Origin: Gimesia aquarii
GTDB lineage: Bacteria > Planctomycetota > Planctomycetia > Planctomycetales > Planctomycetaceae
NCBI RefSeq assembly: GCF_007748195.1
Contig: NZ_CP037920.1
Location: 2,295,501 to 2,359,500 of the forward strand
Length of the DNA stretch: 64,000 nt
Reading direction: 5' to 3'
Positions 16,684 through 24,730 of this stretch are shown here, in pieces. Made by a program: the position numbers and the translations under genes. Position 1 is the first letter of the stretch; every line of letters begins with the position of its first letter. The notes beneath the pieces are model-generated. The model did not search any database and was not told the DNA's origin. It saw only the letters and a program-made list of their open reading frames with translations.

Positions 16684-18666
16684 ATGCAATTGATTCACGT
16701 CGCGGCGGTCGCCCTTAATCAGACCCCCCTGGATTGGGCAGGCAACACAACAAATATCATCAATGCCATTACAGCTGCCCGTGAGCAAGGGGCAACGCTT
16801 GTCGCTCTCCCCGAGTTGTGTCTCACTGGCTATGGTTGTGAGGATGCGTTTTTTTCCATTGATGTCCAAAAACGAGCATTGCTGGCACTCTTTGAAGTGC
16901 TACCGCATACCGAACAAGTAGTCGTCTCAATAGGACTCCCTCTGCTGCATAATGGAGCACTTTATAATTGTGTCTGCTTGATTGCTGATCAAAAGGTACT
17001 CGGATTTGTTGCCAAGAATCGTCTTGCCGGAGATGGAATCCATTATGAACCTCGCTGGTTTAAAGCCTGGGATTCGCAACAAGTCAGCGAGATTGAGATT
17101 CAGGGACGTAATTATCCAATCGGGAATCTGATTTTCAATTGTGGAGGTGTTCGGATTGGTTTTGAAATCTGTGAGGATGCCTGGGCTGCAGATCGCCCTG
17201 GTCGTGAGTTGGCAATGGCGGGTGTCGATCTCATTTTGAATCCGAGTGCTAGCCACTTTGCTTTCGGCAAGCAGGACATTCGTCGTCGACTGGTACTCGA
17301 AAGCGCTCGGGCATATGGTGTCACTTACCTCTATGCAAATTTACTCGGCAATGAAGCGGGACGTATTATCTATGATGGGGCCACATTGATTGCCAGTAGT
17401 GGAAACCTGTTAGTTGAAGGCCAACGGCTTTTGTTTTCAGATTATGTGGTCACCACGTCGGTTGTCGACGTTGATTTAACACGCATCAAACGCACACAGC
17501 TTATGAGCTTTCAACCCCATCAACAAAATAAAACACTCGCCACTGTGAAGACTGCGTTCACATTTCCGGACATCGAACCACGGTCGATCAAAAACAGAGT
17601 CGCCCCATGGGAGACCGACAAGTCTGTGAAAGAGGAAGAGTTTACCAGAGCAGTTGCCTTGGGACTGTATGACTATTTGAGAAAAAGTCGATCAAAGGGG
17701 TTCGTGGTTTCACTGAGTGGAGGGGCAGATTCTGCTGCAGTTGTTGTGCTTGTCTGGTCGTTGGTCCAATTCGGACTGGCAGAGTTAGGTCCGCAGCGAT
17801 TTCAATCCAGATTGTCGCATATCAAAGAATTAGATCATCTGAACTCTGCTGAGCCGGTCGTTCAAAAATTACTCACTTGTGTTTACCAGGCCACAGAAAA
17901 TAGCTCTGAGGCGACAGAGCGGGCGGCTTCCGCGCTTGCTGCATCACTGGGAGCAGAGTTTCTAAAACTCGACGTTGATCCCATCGTGCAATCGTATGTT
18001 GGCTTCGTATCGAATGCGATTGGCCGTGATTTGAACTGGGAGGACGACGATGTTGCGCTACAGAATATTCAGGCGCGTGTTCGAGCACCGGGAGTCTGGC
18101 TGCTGGCAAATCTCCGTGATGCACTTTTGCTGGCTACCAGCAATCGATCAGAGGCTGCTGTGGGATATACGACGATGGACGGTGATACGTGTGGTGGACT
18201 TTCGCCTATTGCAGGGATCGACAAAGCATTTTTACGGAAATGGTTGGACTGGATGTGCCATGCAGGACCGATGGGAGTTGGTAGCCTGTCCACTTTAGAA
18301 CTGGTGAATCGTCAGGAACCGACGGCGGAACTACGGCCTCAACAAGCCGGACAGACAGATGAAAGCGACTTGATGCCTTATGAATTGCTCGACTGGATCG
18401 AGCGGGCAGCCATCCGTGATAAGAAGGGACCGGTTGATTTATTTCGGATGGCTCGCGCAGAATTTCCCGACTACCAGCCCGCAGAACTTGCGGACTGGGT
18501 CGCGCGTTTCTTTCGACTCTGGTCGCGAAATCAATGGAAGCGTGAACGTTATGCGCCGTCATTTCATCTGGATGATGAGAATCTGGATCCGAAAACCTGG
18601 TGCCGCTTTCCCATCCTGTCGGGGGGCTTCGAACAAGAGCTGTTGGAGATGAATGATTTATTGTAA
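16684..18666 (+). CDS. nadE: glutamine-dependent NAD+ synthetase
   Basis: A 660-residue two-domain enzyme that amidates NaAD to NAD+. The N-terminal nitrilase-type glutaminase domain has its full triad: E44 (ALPELCLTGYGCE), K111 (AKNRLAGDG) and C163 (FEICEDAW). The C-terminal ATP pyrophosphatase domain starts with the P-loop SLSGGADS (343-350) and continues with LLATSNRSEAAVGYTTMDGD. Length fits the glutamine-dependent type. Together with PncA and PncB it provides all salvage steps except NadD, which is not in the window. Confidence 0.95.
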   Translation: MQLIHVAAVALNQTPLDWAGNTTNIINAITAAREQGATLVALPELCLTGYGCEDAFFSIDVQKRALLALFEVLPHTEQVVVSIGLPLLHNGALYNCVCLIADQKVLGFVAKNRLAGDGIHYEPRWFKAWDSQQVSEIEIQGRNYPIGNLIFNCGGVRIGFEICEDAWAADRPGRELAMAGVDLILNPSASHFAFGKQDIRRRLVLESARAYGVTYLYANLLGNEAGRIIYDGATLIASSGNLLVEGQRLLFSDYVVTTSVVDVDLTRIKRTQLMSFQPHQQNKTLATVKTAFTFPDIEPRSIKNRVAPWETDKSVKEEEFTRAVALGLYDYLRKSRSKGFVVSLSGGADSAAVVVLVWSLVQFGLAELGPQRFQSRLSHIKELDHLNSAEPVVQKLLTCVYQATENSSEATERAASALAASLGAEFLKLDVDPIVQSYVGFVSNAIGRDLNWEDDDVALQNIQARVRAPGVWLLANLRDALLLATSNRSEAAVGYTTMDGDTCGGLSPIAGIDKAFLRKWLDWMCHAGPMGVGSLSTLELVNRQEPTAELRPQQAGQTDESDLMPYELLDWIERAAIRDKKGPVDLFRMARAEFPDYQPAELADWVARFFRLWSRNQWKRERYAPSFHLDDENLDPKTWCRFPILSGGFEQELLEMNDLL

Positions 18667-18726
18667 TACCAGATTAATATGACTGGTTTTTAAGTATCGT
18701 GCGAACCTCAGAAATATTTAATTGTC

Positions 18727-18751
18727 ATGGTGTTTATATTACACTAAAGGA
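18727..18751 (+). promoter_or_regulatory. nrtR operator and ribosome-binding site
   Basis: Arms ATGGTGT (18727-18733) and ACACTAA (18741-18747) enclose TTATATT; 18 of 21 positions match the element at 15115-15135, and TATATT (18735-18740) can act as the -10. AAAGGA (18746-18751) overlaps the right arm and lies 6 bases before ATG 18758, so it fixes the start. No good -35 is visible. Confidence 0.8.
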
Positions 18752-18757
18752 ATCGAA

Positions 18758-19447
18758 ATGAAATACAGTTATGAATACCCGAGACCTGCCTTAACGGTGG
18801 ATTGTGTGGTTTTTGGATTGGATGAAGAAGATCTAAAAGTATTGTTAATCCAGCGCGATCTTCCTCCGTTTGAGGGTCATTGGGCATTACCCGGTGGTTT
18901 TGTTCGATTGGACGAGACACTGGACGAAGCCGCTCGTCGCGAGCTTGCAGAAGAAACCGGAATCGAAAAAGTATATTTAGAACAACTCTACACAGTTGGC
19001 GAAATAGATCGTGACCCGCGAGAACGTGTCGTGACGGTTGCTTATTATGCTTTGGTGAAGCTTTCCGATCATCGGATTCATGCGGCCACTGATGCGCGTA
19101 ACGCGGCCTGGTTTGCCATTGATGATGTTCCATCACTTGCATTCGATCATCCGACGATTTTGAAAATGGCCCACGAGCGGTTGAGAAACAAAGTTCGATA
19201 TCAACCTCTGGGATTTGAATTACTGCCGACCAAATTCACGTTGCGACAGATTCAGCATCTCTATGAAGTCATCCTGGATCGACAGCTTGATAAGAGGAAC
19301 TTCCGCAAAAAGATTCTCAGTATGGGGATTCTTATCGAGTTGGATGAAGTCGAGACAGATGTTGCACATCGCGCAGCCAGGCTCTACAAATTTGATCGTC
19401 GTAAGTATCGACGCCAGACAAAACAGGGGTTTCACTTCGAGGTTTAG
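18758..19447 (+). CDS. nrtR: NrtR-type Nudix transcriptional regulator of NAD metabolism
   Basis: A 229-residue fusion of a Nudix domain (1-145) with a winged helix domain ([33 protein letters not shown]). NrtR proteins repress NAD salvage genes and respond to ADP-ribose or related nucleotides. The Nudix box at residues 47-69 ([23 protein letters not shown]) is complete, with G, E, REL and EE in the canonical positions; catalytic residues are altered in some characterised NrtRs, so this one may still hydrolyse ADP-ribose. It probably controls pncB-nadE and itself through the two palindromes described. One base separates it from the next gene. Confidence 0.9.
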   Translation: MKYSYEYPRPALTVDCVVFGLDEEDLKVLLIQRDLPPFEGHWALPGGFVRLDETLDEAARRELAEETGIEKVYLEQLYTVGEIDRDPRERVVTVAYYALVKLSDHRIHAATDARNAAWFAIDDVPSLAFDHPTILKMAHERLRNKVRYQPLGFELLPTKFTLRQIQHLYEVILDRQLDKRNFRKKILSMGILIELDEVETDVAHRAARLYKFDRRKYRRQTKQGFHFEV

Positions 19448-19448
19448 T

Positions 19449-20501
19449 ATGGATCGTTATTCTCAAATCCTGGGTTGTATTCTTGGTACAGCGGTTGCTG
19501 ATGCTGTAGGACTGAAACGCGAAGGTCTTTCCAGGAATCGGGCTCAACGAATCTATGGTGACCCGCCGCTCAATCCGAGTCTGATTTTCGGACATGGAAT
19601 GTGTAGTGACGATACGGAACACACTCTCATGGTGGGGCGTGCATTAGTGATTTCTCAAGGAGATGTCGTTCAATTTGAAAAGCAATTCGCACGTGAACTG
19701 AAGCATTGGTTCCTGTGCATGCCTGCAGGAGTAGGGTTTGCAACATTAAAAGCGTGTCTGAAACTTTTAGTCGGATTTCTTCCACAAAAAAGTGGTGTTT
19801 TTAGTGCCGGCAATGGACCAGCGATGCGATCGGCTTTGTTGGGAGTTTGTGCTACCTCAGACGAACATTTAGTAGAGCTGGTACGAGCCAGTACACGGAT
19901 GACACATACCGATCCAAAGGCTGAAGAGGGGGCATTGCTGATTGCCAGGGCATCTCGGATTGGTACTGAAGGAAAACAAAATCATCCCATCGCTTTTCTA
20001 AGAAATGCTGGGGAATGTATACAAAATGATGAGTTGAAAGCTTCAATTCTTAATGCAGTTCAATTTTTATCAGAAGGAAAGTCACCTGATCTTTTTGCAC
20101 AGTCAGAAGGCTGGGCAAAAGGAATTAGTGGCTATGTCAATCAAACCGTCCCAGCGGCACTGTATTGCTGGGCGTATTCACCAGAGAATCTCCGCCAATC
20201 GGTGGAAAACGCTGTGATGTTGGGAGGCGATACCGATAGTGTGGCCGCTATCACCGGTGCTGTTTGTGGAGCTAATTCAGGTGCTAACGCCATTCCTTCG
20301 GAATGGATCGAACGTCTGATCGAATGGCCTCGAACAAAAGTATGGATGGAATCTTTGGCAATGAAAATAGCAAAAGTACTGGAATCAACTGAACCACAGA
20401 AGCCGCCTTCAATGTACTGGTTGGCAACAATTCCTCGAAATATGGTATTTGCTTCCGTGGTGATTGCGCTAGGTCTCAGAAGGTTGCTTCCTCCTTATTA
20501 A
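19449..20501 (+). CDS. ADP-ribosylglycohydrolase (DraG/ARH family)
   Basis: A 350-residue protein of the DraG fold, which removes ADP-ribose from proteins, nucleic acids or small molecules using two Mg ions. Metal-binding motifs are visible: GCILGTAVADAVG at residues 8-20, MCSDDTEHTLMVGRAL (SDDT, about 54-69) and VMLGGDTDSVAAITGAVCGANSG (GGDTDS, about 256-280). The last 30 residues contain IPRNMVFASVVIALGLRRLL, a possible C-terminal membrane segment that is unusual for the family. It follows nrtR by one base and precedes pncA by 16, suggesting its ADP-ribose product feeds the NrtR signal. Confidence 0.88.
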   Translation: MDRYSQILGCILGTAVADAVGLKREGLSRNRAQRIYGDPPLNPSLIFGHGMCSDDTEHTLMVGRALVISQGDVVQFEKQFARELKHWFLCMPAGVGFATLKACLKLLVGFLPQKSGVFSAGNGPAMRSALLGVCATSDEHLVELVRASTRMTHTDPKAEEGALLIARASRIGTEGKQNHPIAFLRNAGECIQNDELKASILNAVQFLSEGKSPDLFAQSEGWAKGISGYVNQTVPAALYCWAYSPENLRQSVENAVMLGGDTDSVAAITGAVCGANSGANAIPSEWIERLIEWPRTKVWMESLAMKIAKVLESTEPQKPPSMYWLATIPRNMVFASVVIALGLRRLLPPY

Positions 20502-20517
20502 TCCAGGCTCTTGAACA

Positions 20518-21114
20518 ATGAAGGCTTTAATTTTAATTGACATTCAATACGACTTCATGCCTGGAGGAGCACTGGCGGTTCCAGAAGGAGATGTGATTGT
20601 TTCGGTTGCCAATCGCTTAATACCAGAATTCGATCTGGTTGTTGCCACGCAGGATTGGCATCCCGCCGATCATCAGAGTTTTGCCAGTCAGCATAATGAA
20701 AAGCAAGTAGGAGATCTGGTCGATTTAGAAGGATCAGAACAAATATTGTGGCCGGATCATTGTGTTCAAGGAACACAGGGAGCAGAACTACATGCTCAGC
20801 TGGAAGTCGACGGTATCCATCGTATCTTTTACAAAGGGATTGATAAGCAAATCGACAGCTATAGTGGTTTTTACGATAACGATCTTCGACAGTCCACAGG
20901 GCTTTTCGAGTTTTTAAGCGAACGTGGAATCAGCGAAGTTGTCATTATGGGACTGGCGACAGATTATTGTGTCAAATTCACGGCCCTTGATGCAGTCAAG
21001 CTTGGTCTGAAGACCAGTGTTATTCAAGAAGGGTGTCGGGGAGTAGATCTCAATCCGGGAGATGTGTGGCGGGCCTATGAAGAAATGAAAATGGCAGGTG
21101 TGGTTCTTGTCTAA
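20518..21114 (+). CDS. pncA: nicotinamidase
   Basis: This 198-residue cysteine hydrolase deamidates nicotinamide to nicotinate, feeding PncB. The catalytic triad is D8 (LIDIQYDF), K106 (FYKGID) and C151 (ATDYCVKFTALDA); the metal site is D46-W-H48-P-x-x-H52, and the WPDHC substrate motif lies at 78-82. It starts 16 bases after the ADP-ribosylglycohydrolase stop, as part of the same unit. The neighbouring kptA makes nicotinamide, its substrate. Confidence 0.95.
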   Translation: MKALILIDIQYDFMPGGALAVPEGDVIVSVANRLIPEFDLVVATQDWHPADHQSFASQHNEKQVGDLVDLEGSEQILWPDHCVQGTQGAELHAQLEVDGIHRIFYKGIDKQIDSYSGFYDNDLRQSTGLFEFLSERGISEVVIMGLATDYCVKFTALDAVKLGLKTSVIQEGCRGVDLNPGDVWRAYEEMKMAGVVLV

Positions 21115-21188
21115 TGCAGTCTGACAATGAACTGAAGCATCCTCAAAAATGAGTAATAACAAAAAATAAATAGTTAAGAATAAATAAA

Positions 21189-21737
21189 ATGAACGAAAAA
21201 GAAATCAGAAAGAAAAGTAAATTCCTGAGTCTTGTACTCAGACATCAGCCCGAAACAATCGGGATCGAACTCGATGAGTCAGGTTGGGTTGATATAGAAA
21301 CACTTTTGACATCAATGGCAGAGCATGGCAAGACCATGTCGCGGGAAACATTGGAACTTGTCGTCAATACAAACGACAAACAGCGATTTTCATTGAGTGA
21401 AGATGGAATGCGCATCCGAGCGAATCAAGGGCATTCTGTAAAAATCGACCTGGGTTATCAGGCTGCCATTCCGCCGGAAATCCTGTTTCATGGGACACCG
21501 CAACAGTTTGTCGGTGCCATTGCGCATGGAGGGCTGATGAAAATGAAACGGCATCATGTTCATCTGCATGTTGATGAAAAGACCAGCCTCAACGTAGGAA
21601 GTCGACGTGGAAACCCAGTCTTACTCAAAGTCCGAGCACTCGAAATGCACCAGGCAGGATTCGAATTTTTTGTCACTCCTAATGAAGTATGGTTAACAGA
21701 TCATGTTCCCGTGGTATACATCGAATTTCCCCGATAA
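21189..21737 (+). CDS. kptA: RNA 2'-phosphotransferase (Tpt1/KptA)
   Basis: A 182-residue enzyme that transfers an internal RNA 2'-phosphate to NAD+, giving nicotinamide, repaired RNA and ADP-ribose 1''-2''-cyclic phosphate. Family motifs are SKFLSLVLRH (R18-H19), NDKQRFSL (R66), RIRANQGH, FHGT (H101) and HHVHLH after R121; R18, H19, R66 and R121 are candidates for the Arg-His-Arg-Arg catalytic tetrad. There is no Shine-Dalgarno; 74 bases separate it from pncA. In bacteria its substrate is unclear, but RNA sealed by ligases that leave a 2'-phosphate is the natural candidate, and an RNA-repair island lies 7-18 kb away. Confidence 0.93.
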   Translation: MNEKEIRKKSKFLSLVLRHQPETIGIELDESGWVDIETLLTSMAEHGKTMSRETLELVVNTNDKQRFSLSEDGMRIRANQGHSVKIDLGYQAAIPPEILFHGTPQQFVGAIAHGGLMKMKRHHVHLHVDEKTSLNVGSRRGNPVLLKVRALEMHQAGFEFFVTPNEVWLTDHVPVVYIEFPR

Positions 21738-21881
21738 CCAATTGTTTCAAAGGTAAGCGTTGCTAAGGAGATTTTTTCTGCATCGTGAAATAGTTTACAG
21801 TTTTGACAGGAATGAATCAGTACGGTACCTCTTTGGATTAGTTAATTTCTATTGAACTCGATTTCTTCACGAGAGGTTCTC

Positions 21882-22181
21882 GTGAAAAAGAAGGCTGCCT
21901 GTAGCGAACATGCTGACCTGTCTCCCACAGGCATTACTTGTCCTGAATGCACAGAAGGAGAAATTGTGCCGACCCGAGGGCGGTTTGGTCTGATGTGGGC
22001 CTGTTCGGCACGTCCCAAGTGCAAGTTTTGGTTGAAGGCCCGTCCTACAGGAAAACATTGCAAACATAAGCGAAATCGCAAGACTTGTGGTGCTTTGATG
22101 ATGGAAGGAACAAAGACAATTCCTGAACGTTGTAGTGACAAAGAGTGCCCGAATCATAATTCTCACAAATTGAAGGCATGA
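21882..22181 (+). CDS. topoisomerase-type C4 zinc-finger protein
   Basis: A 99-residue basic protein. CPECTEGEIVPTRGRFGLMWACSARPKC is a topoisomerase I C-terminal zinc finger (Cx2C...Cx4-5C spacing), and a second set (CKHKRNRKTCGALMMEGTKTIPERCSDKEC) may form another metal site. GTG 21882 is chosen because GAGAGG lies 5 bases upstream; no ATG is available. As a free-standing finger it probably binds nucleic acid. Its position directly after kptA is suggestive but there are 144 bases between them. Confidence 0.65.
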   Translation: MKKKAACSEHADLSPTGITCPECTEGEIVPTRGRFGLMWACSARPKCKFWLKARPTGKHCKHKRNRKTCGALMMEGTKTIPERCSDKECPNHNSHKLKA

Positions 22182-22298
22182 TGTCGATGAACCGGTTCAC
22201 ATGTCTAATTTCATAACGACATTGAAACAGAAATCACAACAGGCTATCGTACCAGTCTGTGATAGCATGAGATCAACTCACAAACTGAAGGAGAGACG

Positions 22299-22700
22299 AT
22301 GCAAGGATTTGTCAAATTTAATAAAGGTGTCATGAGTATGCCGAAGCCCATTAAAGCTTGGTTATTCGTGCTCATCTTTTTTAATGGCTTTGCTCCGATC
22401 TTATTTCTGCACCACACCGAAGCACAAGCAGCCCTGGCTGCGCTGTTTGGGGCGGCCCTGCTCATGTCTTTCCTGACGGCCCGCTTTGGATTCACACGCA
22501 TTCTTGGTCTGGGTCACATTCTCTGGATTCCATTCGTCGGGTGGCTGGCAATGCGTGTCAGTCAAATTCCCGCCGATGATTCCTTCGGCTTCTGGGTTCG
22601 TGGAATCATGGTCGTGAACTCACTGTCTCTGATCATGGACGCCATTGATGTCATTCGCTATGCCAAAGGAGAACGCCAGGAATTAGTTCCCGATCTTTGA
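22299..22700 (+). CDS. small four-helix integral membrane protein
   Basis: 133 residues with about four hydrophobic segments (AWLFVLIFFNGFAPILFL, AALAALFGAALLMSFL, ILGLGHILWIPFVGWLAM, GIMVVNSLSLIMDAIDVI). The family is not recognised. GAAGGAGAG lies at the right distance from ATG 22299, so translation is likely strong. It converges with the Fe-S/SCP2 gene 21 bases away. Confidence 0.6.
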   Translation: MQGFVKFNKGVMSMPKPIKAWLFVLIFFNGFAPILFLHHTEAQAALAALFGAALLMSFLTARFGFTRILGLGHILWIPFVGWLAMRVSQIPADDSFGFWVRGIMVVNSLSLIMDAIDVIRYAKGERQELVPDL

Positions 22701-22721
22701 ATTATGTCTTTTCTTGAAGAC

Positions 22722-24059
22722 TTATTGGGGAAAGCATTTCCCAAAAGCAAGCAAGAGTTTGGGGGAGCCTTTCAGACGAATCTTCCGCCGCAGCAATGCC
22801 CAGACGATGTTTTTTTCTTTCTTTAAAAAGCCAAGCCACGTTTTCGTATCGGCGGTCACGCGCAAATCGGGTTCGCCTTGGTGTCCTTCTTCAACATTGA
22901 CTTTCTGATTCTGAATCACAATCGTGGCTTCTTTTGCTTCATCGCCAGTAAAGATGAAGTGATATGTGGCATTTAAGCCCTTTGACTTACCGGGTTGAAA
23001 GACCAGAGGAACTCCTCGGATGAATCCGTCAATGTTGCTGGGACGCAAACTATTTCCTACATGTTTCGTCTGTTTGTAAGGAAACCGTTTAGCAACGTGT
23101 TGTTCGGCATCGGAATTCTTGAGAACATAAATCGTTTCTGCTTTTTGTTGCAGCGGACGCACATTCTCTTTGAGGTGTGTTTTCTTATCAGCGAGATACG
23201 GGGCAATCACATCTTCTCCGGCAGGACAGACTGATAGGCAATACGCGGCCTTATAGTTGGCCCCGAAGGAGAGACTCTGCCACATCGAGGAAGATTCGGA
23301 ATCGTTCACGCGATGACGATAATCGATGGCATTTTTGCTGTCGGCCACTTGTTCGGTCCAATCGGTGAAGCCTCCCATGAACTCTTTATAATTGTGCGTG
23401 TAACAGGCTGAAAAGTTAAAGTCCCCTTCAGGAGAAATCACTCCCACAGGGCAGGCGGCCACACAGAGTTTGCATTCCAGACAAGGATTAAAGTCGATGG
23501 GTCGGCCATACTCGGTGACCTCGGCATCAACCAGAATCGTCCCCAATAAAATGAAGTTGCCGAACTTCTGATGGATGACATTGCGGTGTATGCCCATCAT
23601 TCCCAAGCCTGCAGCCACAGCAACCGGTTTGTGTGACACGACCCAAATCTTTCCCGGAAAATTATCCATCTCCATGGGAAAACCCATGGACGGATTGAGC
23701 GCTTTGATACCTTCGTCCTCCAATGTCCTTACGAGATCACGACCAATTTCATTGACCTCATCGCCTGTGTGATGAAATTCGAGATTTGCCACCGAACGCG
23801 CAGGCGAACGAATCGGTTCCCGGTTCATCCGCACAACATAACTGATCAGCGTTTTGGTACGAGGAAAAGCATTCAGGATGTCTTCTCGTTGATCATCCAA
23901 TGCCGGCCTTTCCATTTCGACGAAACCGACATCGTCGGTCCCTTTATCAAGGACGAGTTGACGTAGCCAGTTGGCATCGAGTGGTTGAGTCACTTCCTCG
24001 ACTCTGTCCGTTTCCTGTTGACGGATGCGCCTCACTGTGGGGTGTTCTTCCAGGCTCAT
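22722..24059 (-). CDS. QueG-like 4Fe-4S protein with C-terminal SCP2-like domain
   Basis: The 445-residue product has two ferredoxin-type clusters: CLECKLCVAACPVG (about 198-211) and CLSVCPAGE (about 284-292), in a frame resembling the epoxyqueuosine reductase QueG and related cobalamin-using reductases. The last 100 residues (LNATYHFIFTGDEAKEATIVIQNQKVNVEEGHQGEPDLRVTADTKTWLGFLKKE) are a SCP2 sterol-carrier domain, which binds lipids. The fusion suggests electron transfer to a hydrophobic substrate. A 12-bp palindrome TTGTATATACAA just upstream, identical to the one before the adjacent marR, implies control by that regulator. Confidence 0.8.
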   Translation of the reverse strand: MSLEEHPTVRRIRQQETDRVEEVTQPLDANWLRQLVLDKGTDDVGFVEMERPALDDQREDILNAFPRTKTLISYVVRMNREPIRSPARSVANLEFHHTGDEVNEIGRDLVRTLEDEGIKALNPSMGFPMEMDNFPGKIWVVSHKPVAVAAGLGMMGIHRNVIHQKFGNFILLGTILVDAEVTEYGRPIDFNPCLECKLCVAACPVGVISPEGDFNFSACYTHNYKEFMGGFTDWTEQVADSKNAIDYRHRVNDSESSSMWQSLSFGANYKAAYCLSVCPAGEDVIAPYLADKKTHLKENVRPLQQKAETIYVLKNSDAEQHVAKRFPYKQTKHVGNSLRPSNIDGFIRGVPLVFQPGKSKGLNATYHFIFTGDEAKEATIVIQNQKVNVEEGHQGEPDLRVTADTKTWLGFLKKEKNIVWALLRRKIRLKGSPKLLLAFGKCFPQ

Positions 24060-24076
24060 TTTAGACGCCTTTTAAT

Positions 24077-24088
24077 TTGTATATACAA
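24077..24088. promoter_or_regulatory. MarR operator upstream of the Fe-S/SCP2 gene
   Basis: Perfect palindrome TTGTATATACAA, 18 bases upstream of the start codon at 24059. An identical 12-mer lies upstream of the marR gene at 24591-24602, so both genes probably share the repressor. Confidence 0.75.
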
Positions 24089-24118
24089 TTAAATGGTTAA
24101 AAAAAGAGAAAGTGAAAA

Positions 24119-24568
24119 TCAGGATTTGATTTTATTCACTCGTTTTACAGCTTGATTTAATTGCCCAGTAATATTTTCTCCTAAGAGTTGCTTCGCTTGT
24201 TCCTGAGCCTCTTTCCACGCAGGGGCTGCTTGCTCTAAGAGTTTTCTACCTTCGCTTGTCAGACGAAAAGGTTGTGCCCTTCCATCTTCATCAGGAATGA
24301 CCTCCAGCCAACCTCGAGCCTTCATGCGTTCGACATTGCGGCTGAGCGTGGAAACATCGAGATGTAAAGCCGCGCACACATCGGCAGGTCGAGCCGTGCC
24401 CAGCTTGCCAACCGCAACCAGGATATTCATCTGGCTGACTTTAGCACCCGTCTGGCGCAGCGCATCATCATAGATCTTTGAGATCACTCGATTCAGGATT
24501 CTCATCCGGACGGCAATGCACTCACTGGCAATCAGGTCGGTCAAATTGTCTAGCTTGTTGTCTTTCAT
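24119..24568 (-). CDS. MarR-family regulator
   Basis: A 149-residue MarR protein. The winged helix reads LVAVGKLGTARPADVCAALHLDVSTLSRNVERMKARGWLEVIPDEDGRAQPFRLTSEGRKLL (about residues 50-113). It is transcribed in the same direction as the Fe-S/SCP2 gene, 59 bases upstream of it. Identical palindromes before both genes indicate autorepression and repression of the neighbour. The N-terminal CIAV Cys at residue 16 could be redox sensitive, but this is a guess. Confidence 0.87.
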   Translation of the reverse strand: MKDNKLDNLTDLIASECIAVRMRILNRVISKIYDDALRQTGAKVSQMNILVAVGKLGTARPADVCAALHLDVSTLSRNVERMKARGWLEVIPDEDGRAQPFRLTSEGRKLLEQAAPAWKEAQEQAKQLLGENITGQLNQAVKRVNKIKS

Positions 24569-24590
24569 CTCTTTCCTCGTTCATATTTTA

Positions 24591-24602
24591 TTGTATATAC
24601 AA
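24591..24602. promoter_or_regulatory. MarR operator upstream of marR
   Basis: Perfect palindrome TTGTATATACAA, 22 bases before the marR start, identical to the site at 24077-24088. Confidence 0.75.
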
Positions 24603-24692
24603 ATAAAAGTGTGTCAAGCACTGTATCTGAAGATCTTCAAATGATTGTCGATTTCAAGAAAGGACAAAACGTTAATTTTTTAATAATTTATA

Positions 24693-24730
24693 TTGACAAC
24701 TATATTGTCAATAAGACAATATAGTTGTCA
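24693..24730 (+). promoter_or_regulatory. long inverted repeat over the second marR promoter and start
   Basis: Arms TGACAACTATATTGTC (24694-24709) and GACAATATAGTTGTCA (24715-24730) are perfectly complementary around AATAA. TTGACA (24693-24698) with CAATAT (24717-24722) could be the promoter, placing the transcription start at or next to the ATG at 24730, which the repeat itself touches. No ribosome-binding site is present, so a leaderless mRNA is likely. Confidence 0.8.

Noticed and set aside
22201-22332. Small ORF starting at ATG 22201 ahead of the membrane protein gene
   Set aside because: It lacks a ribosome site and runs into the well supported start at 22299.
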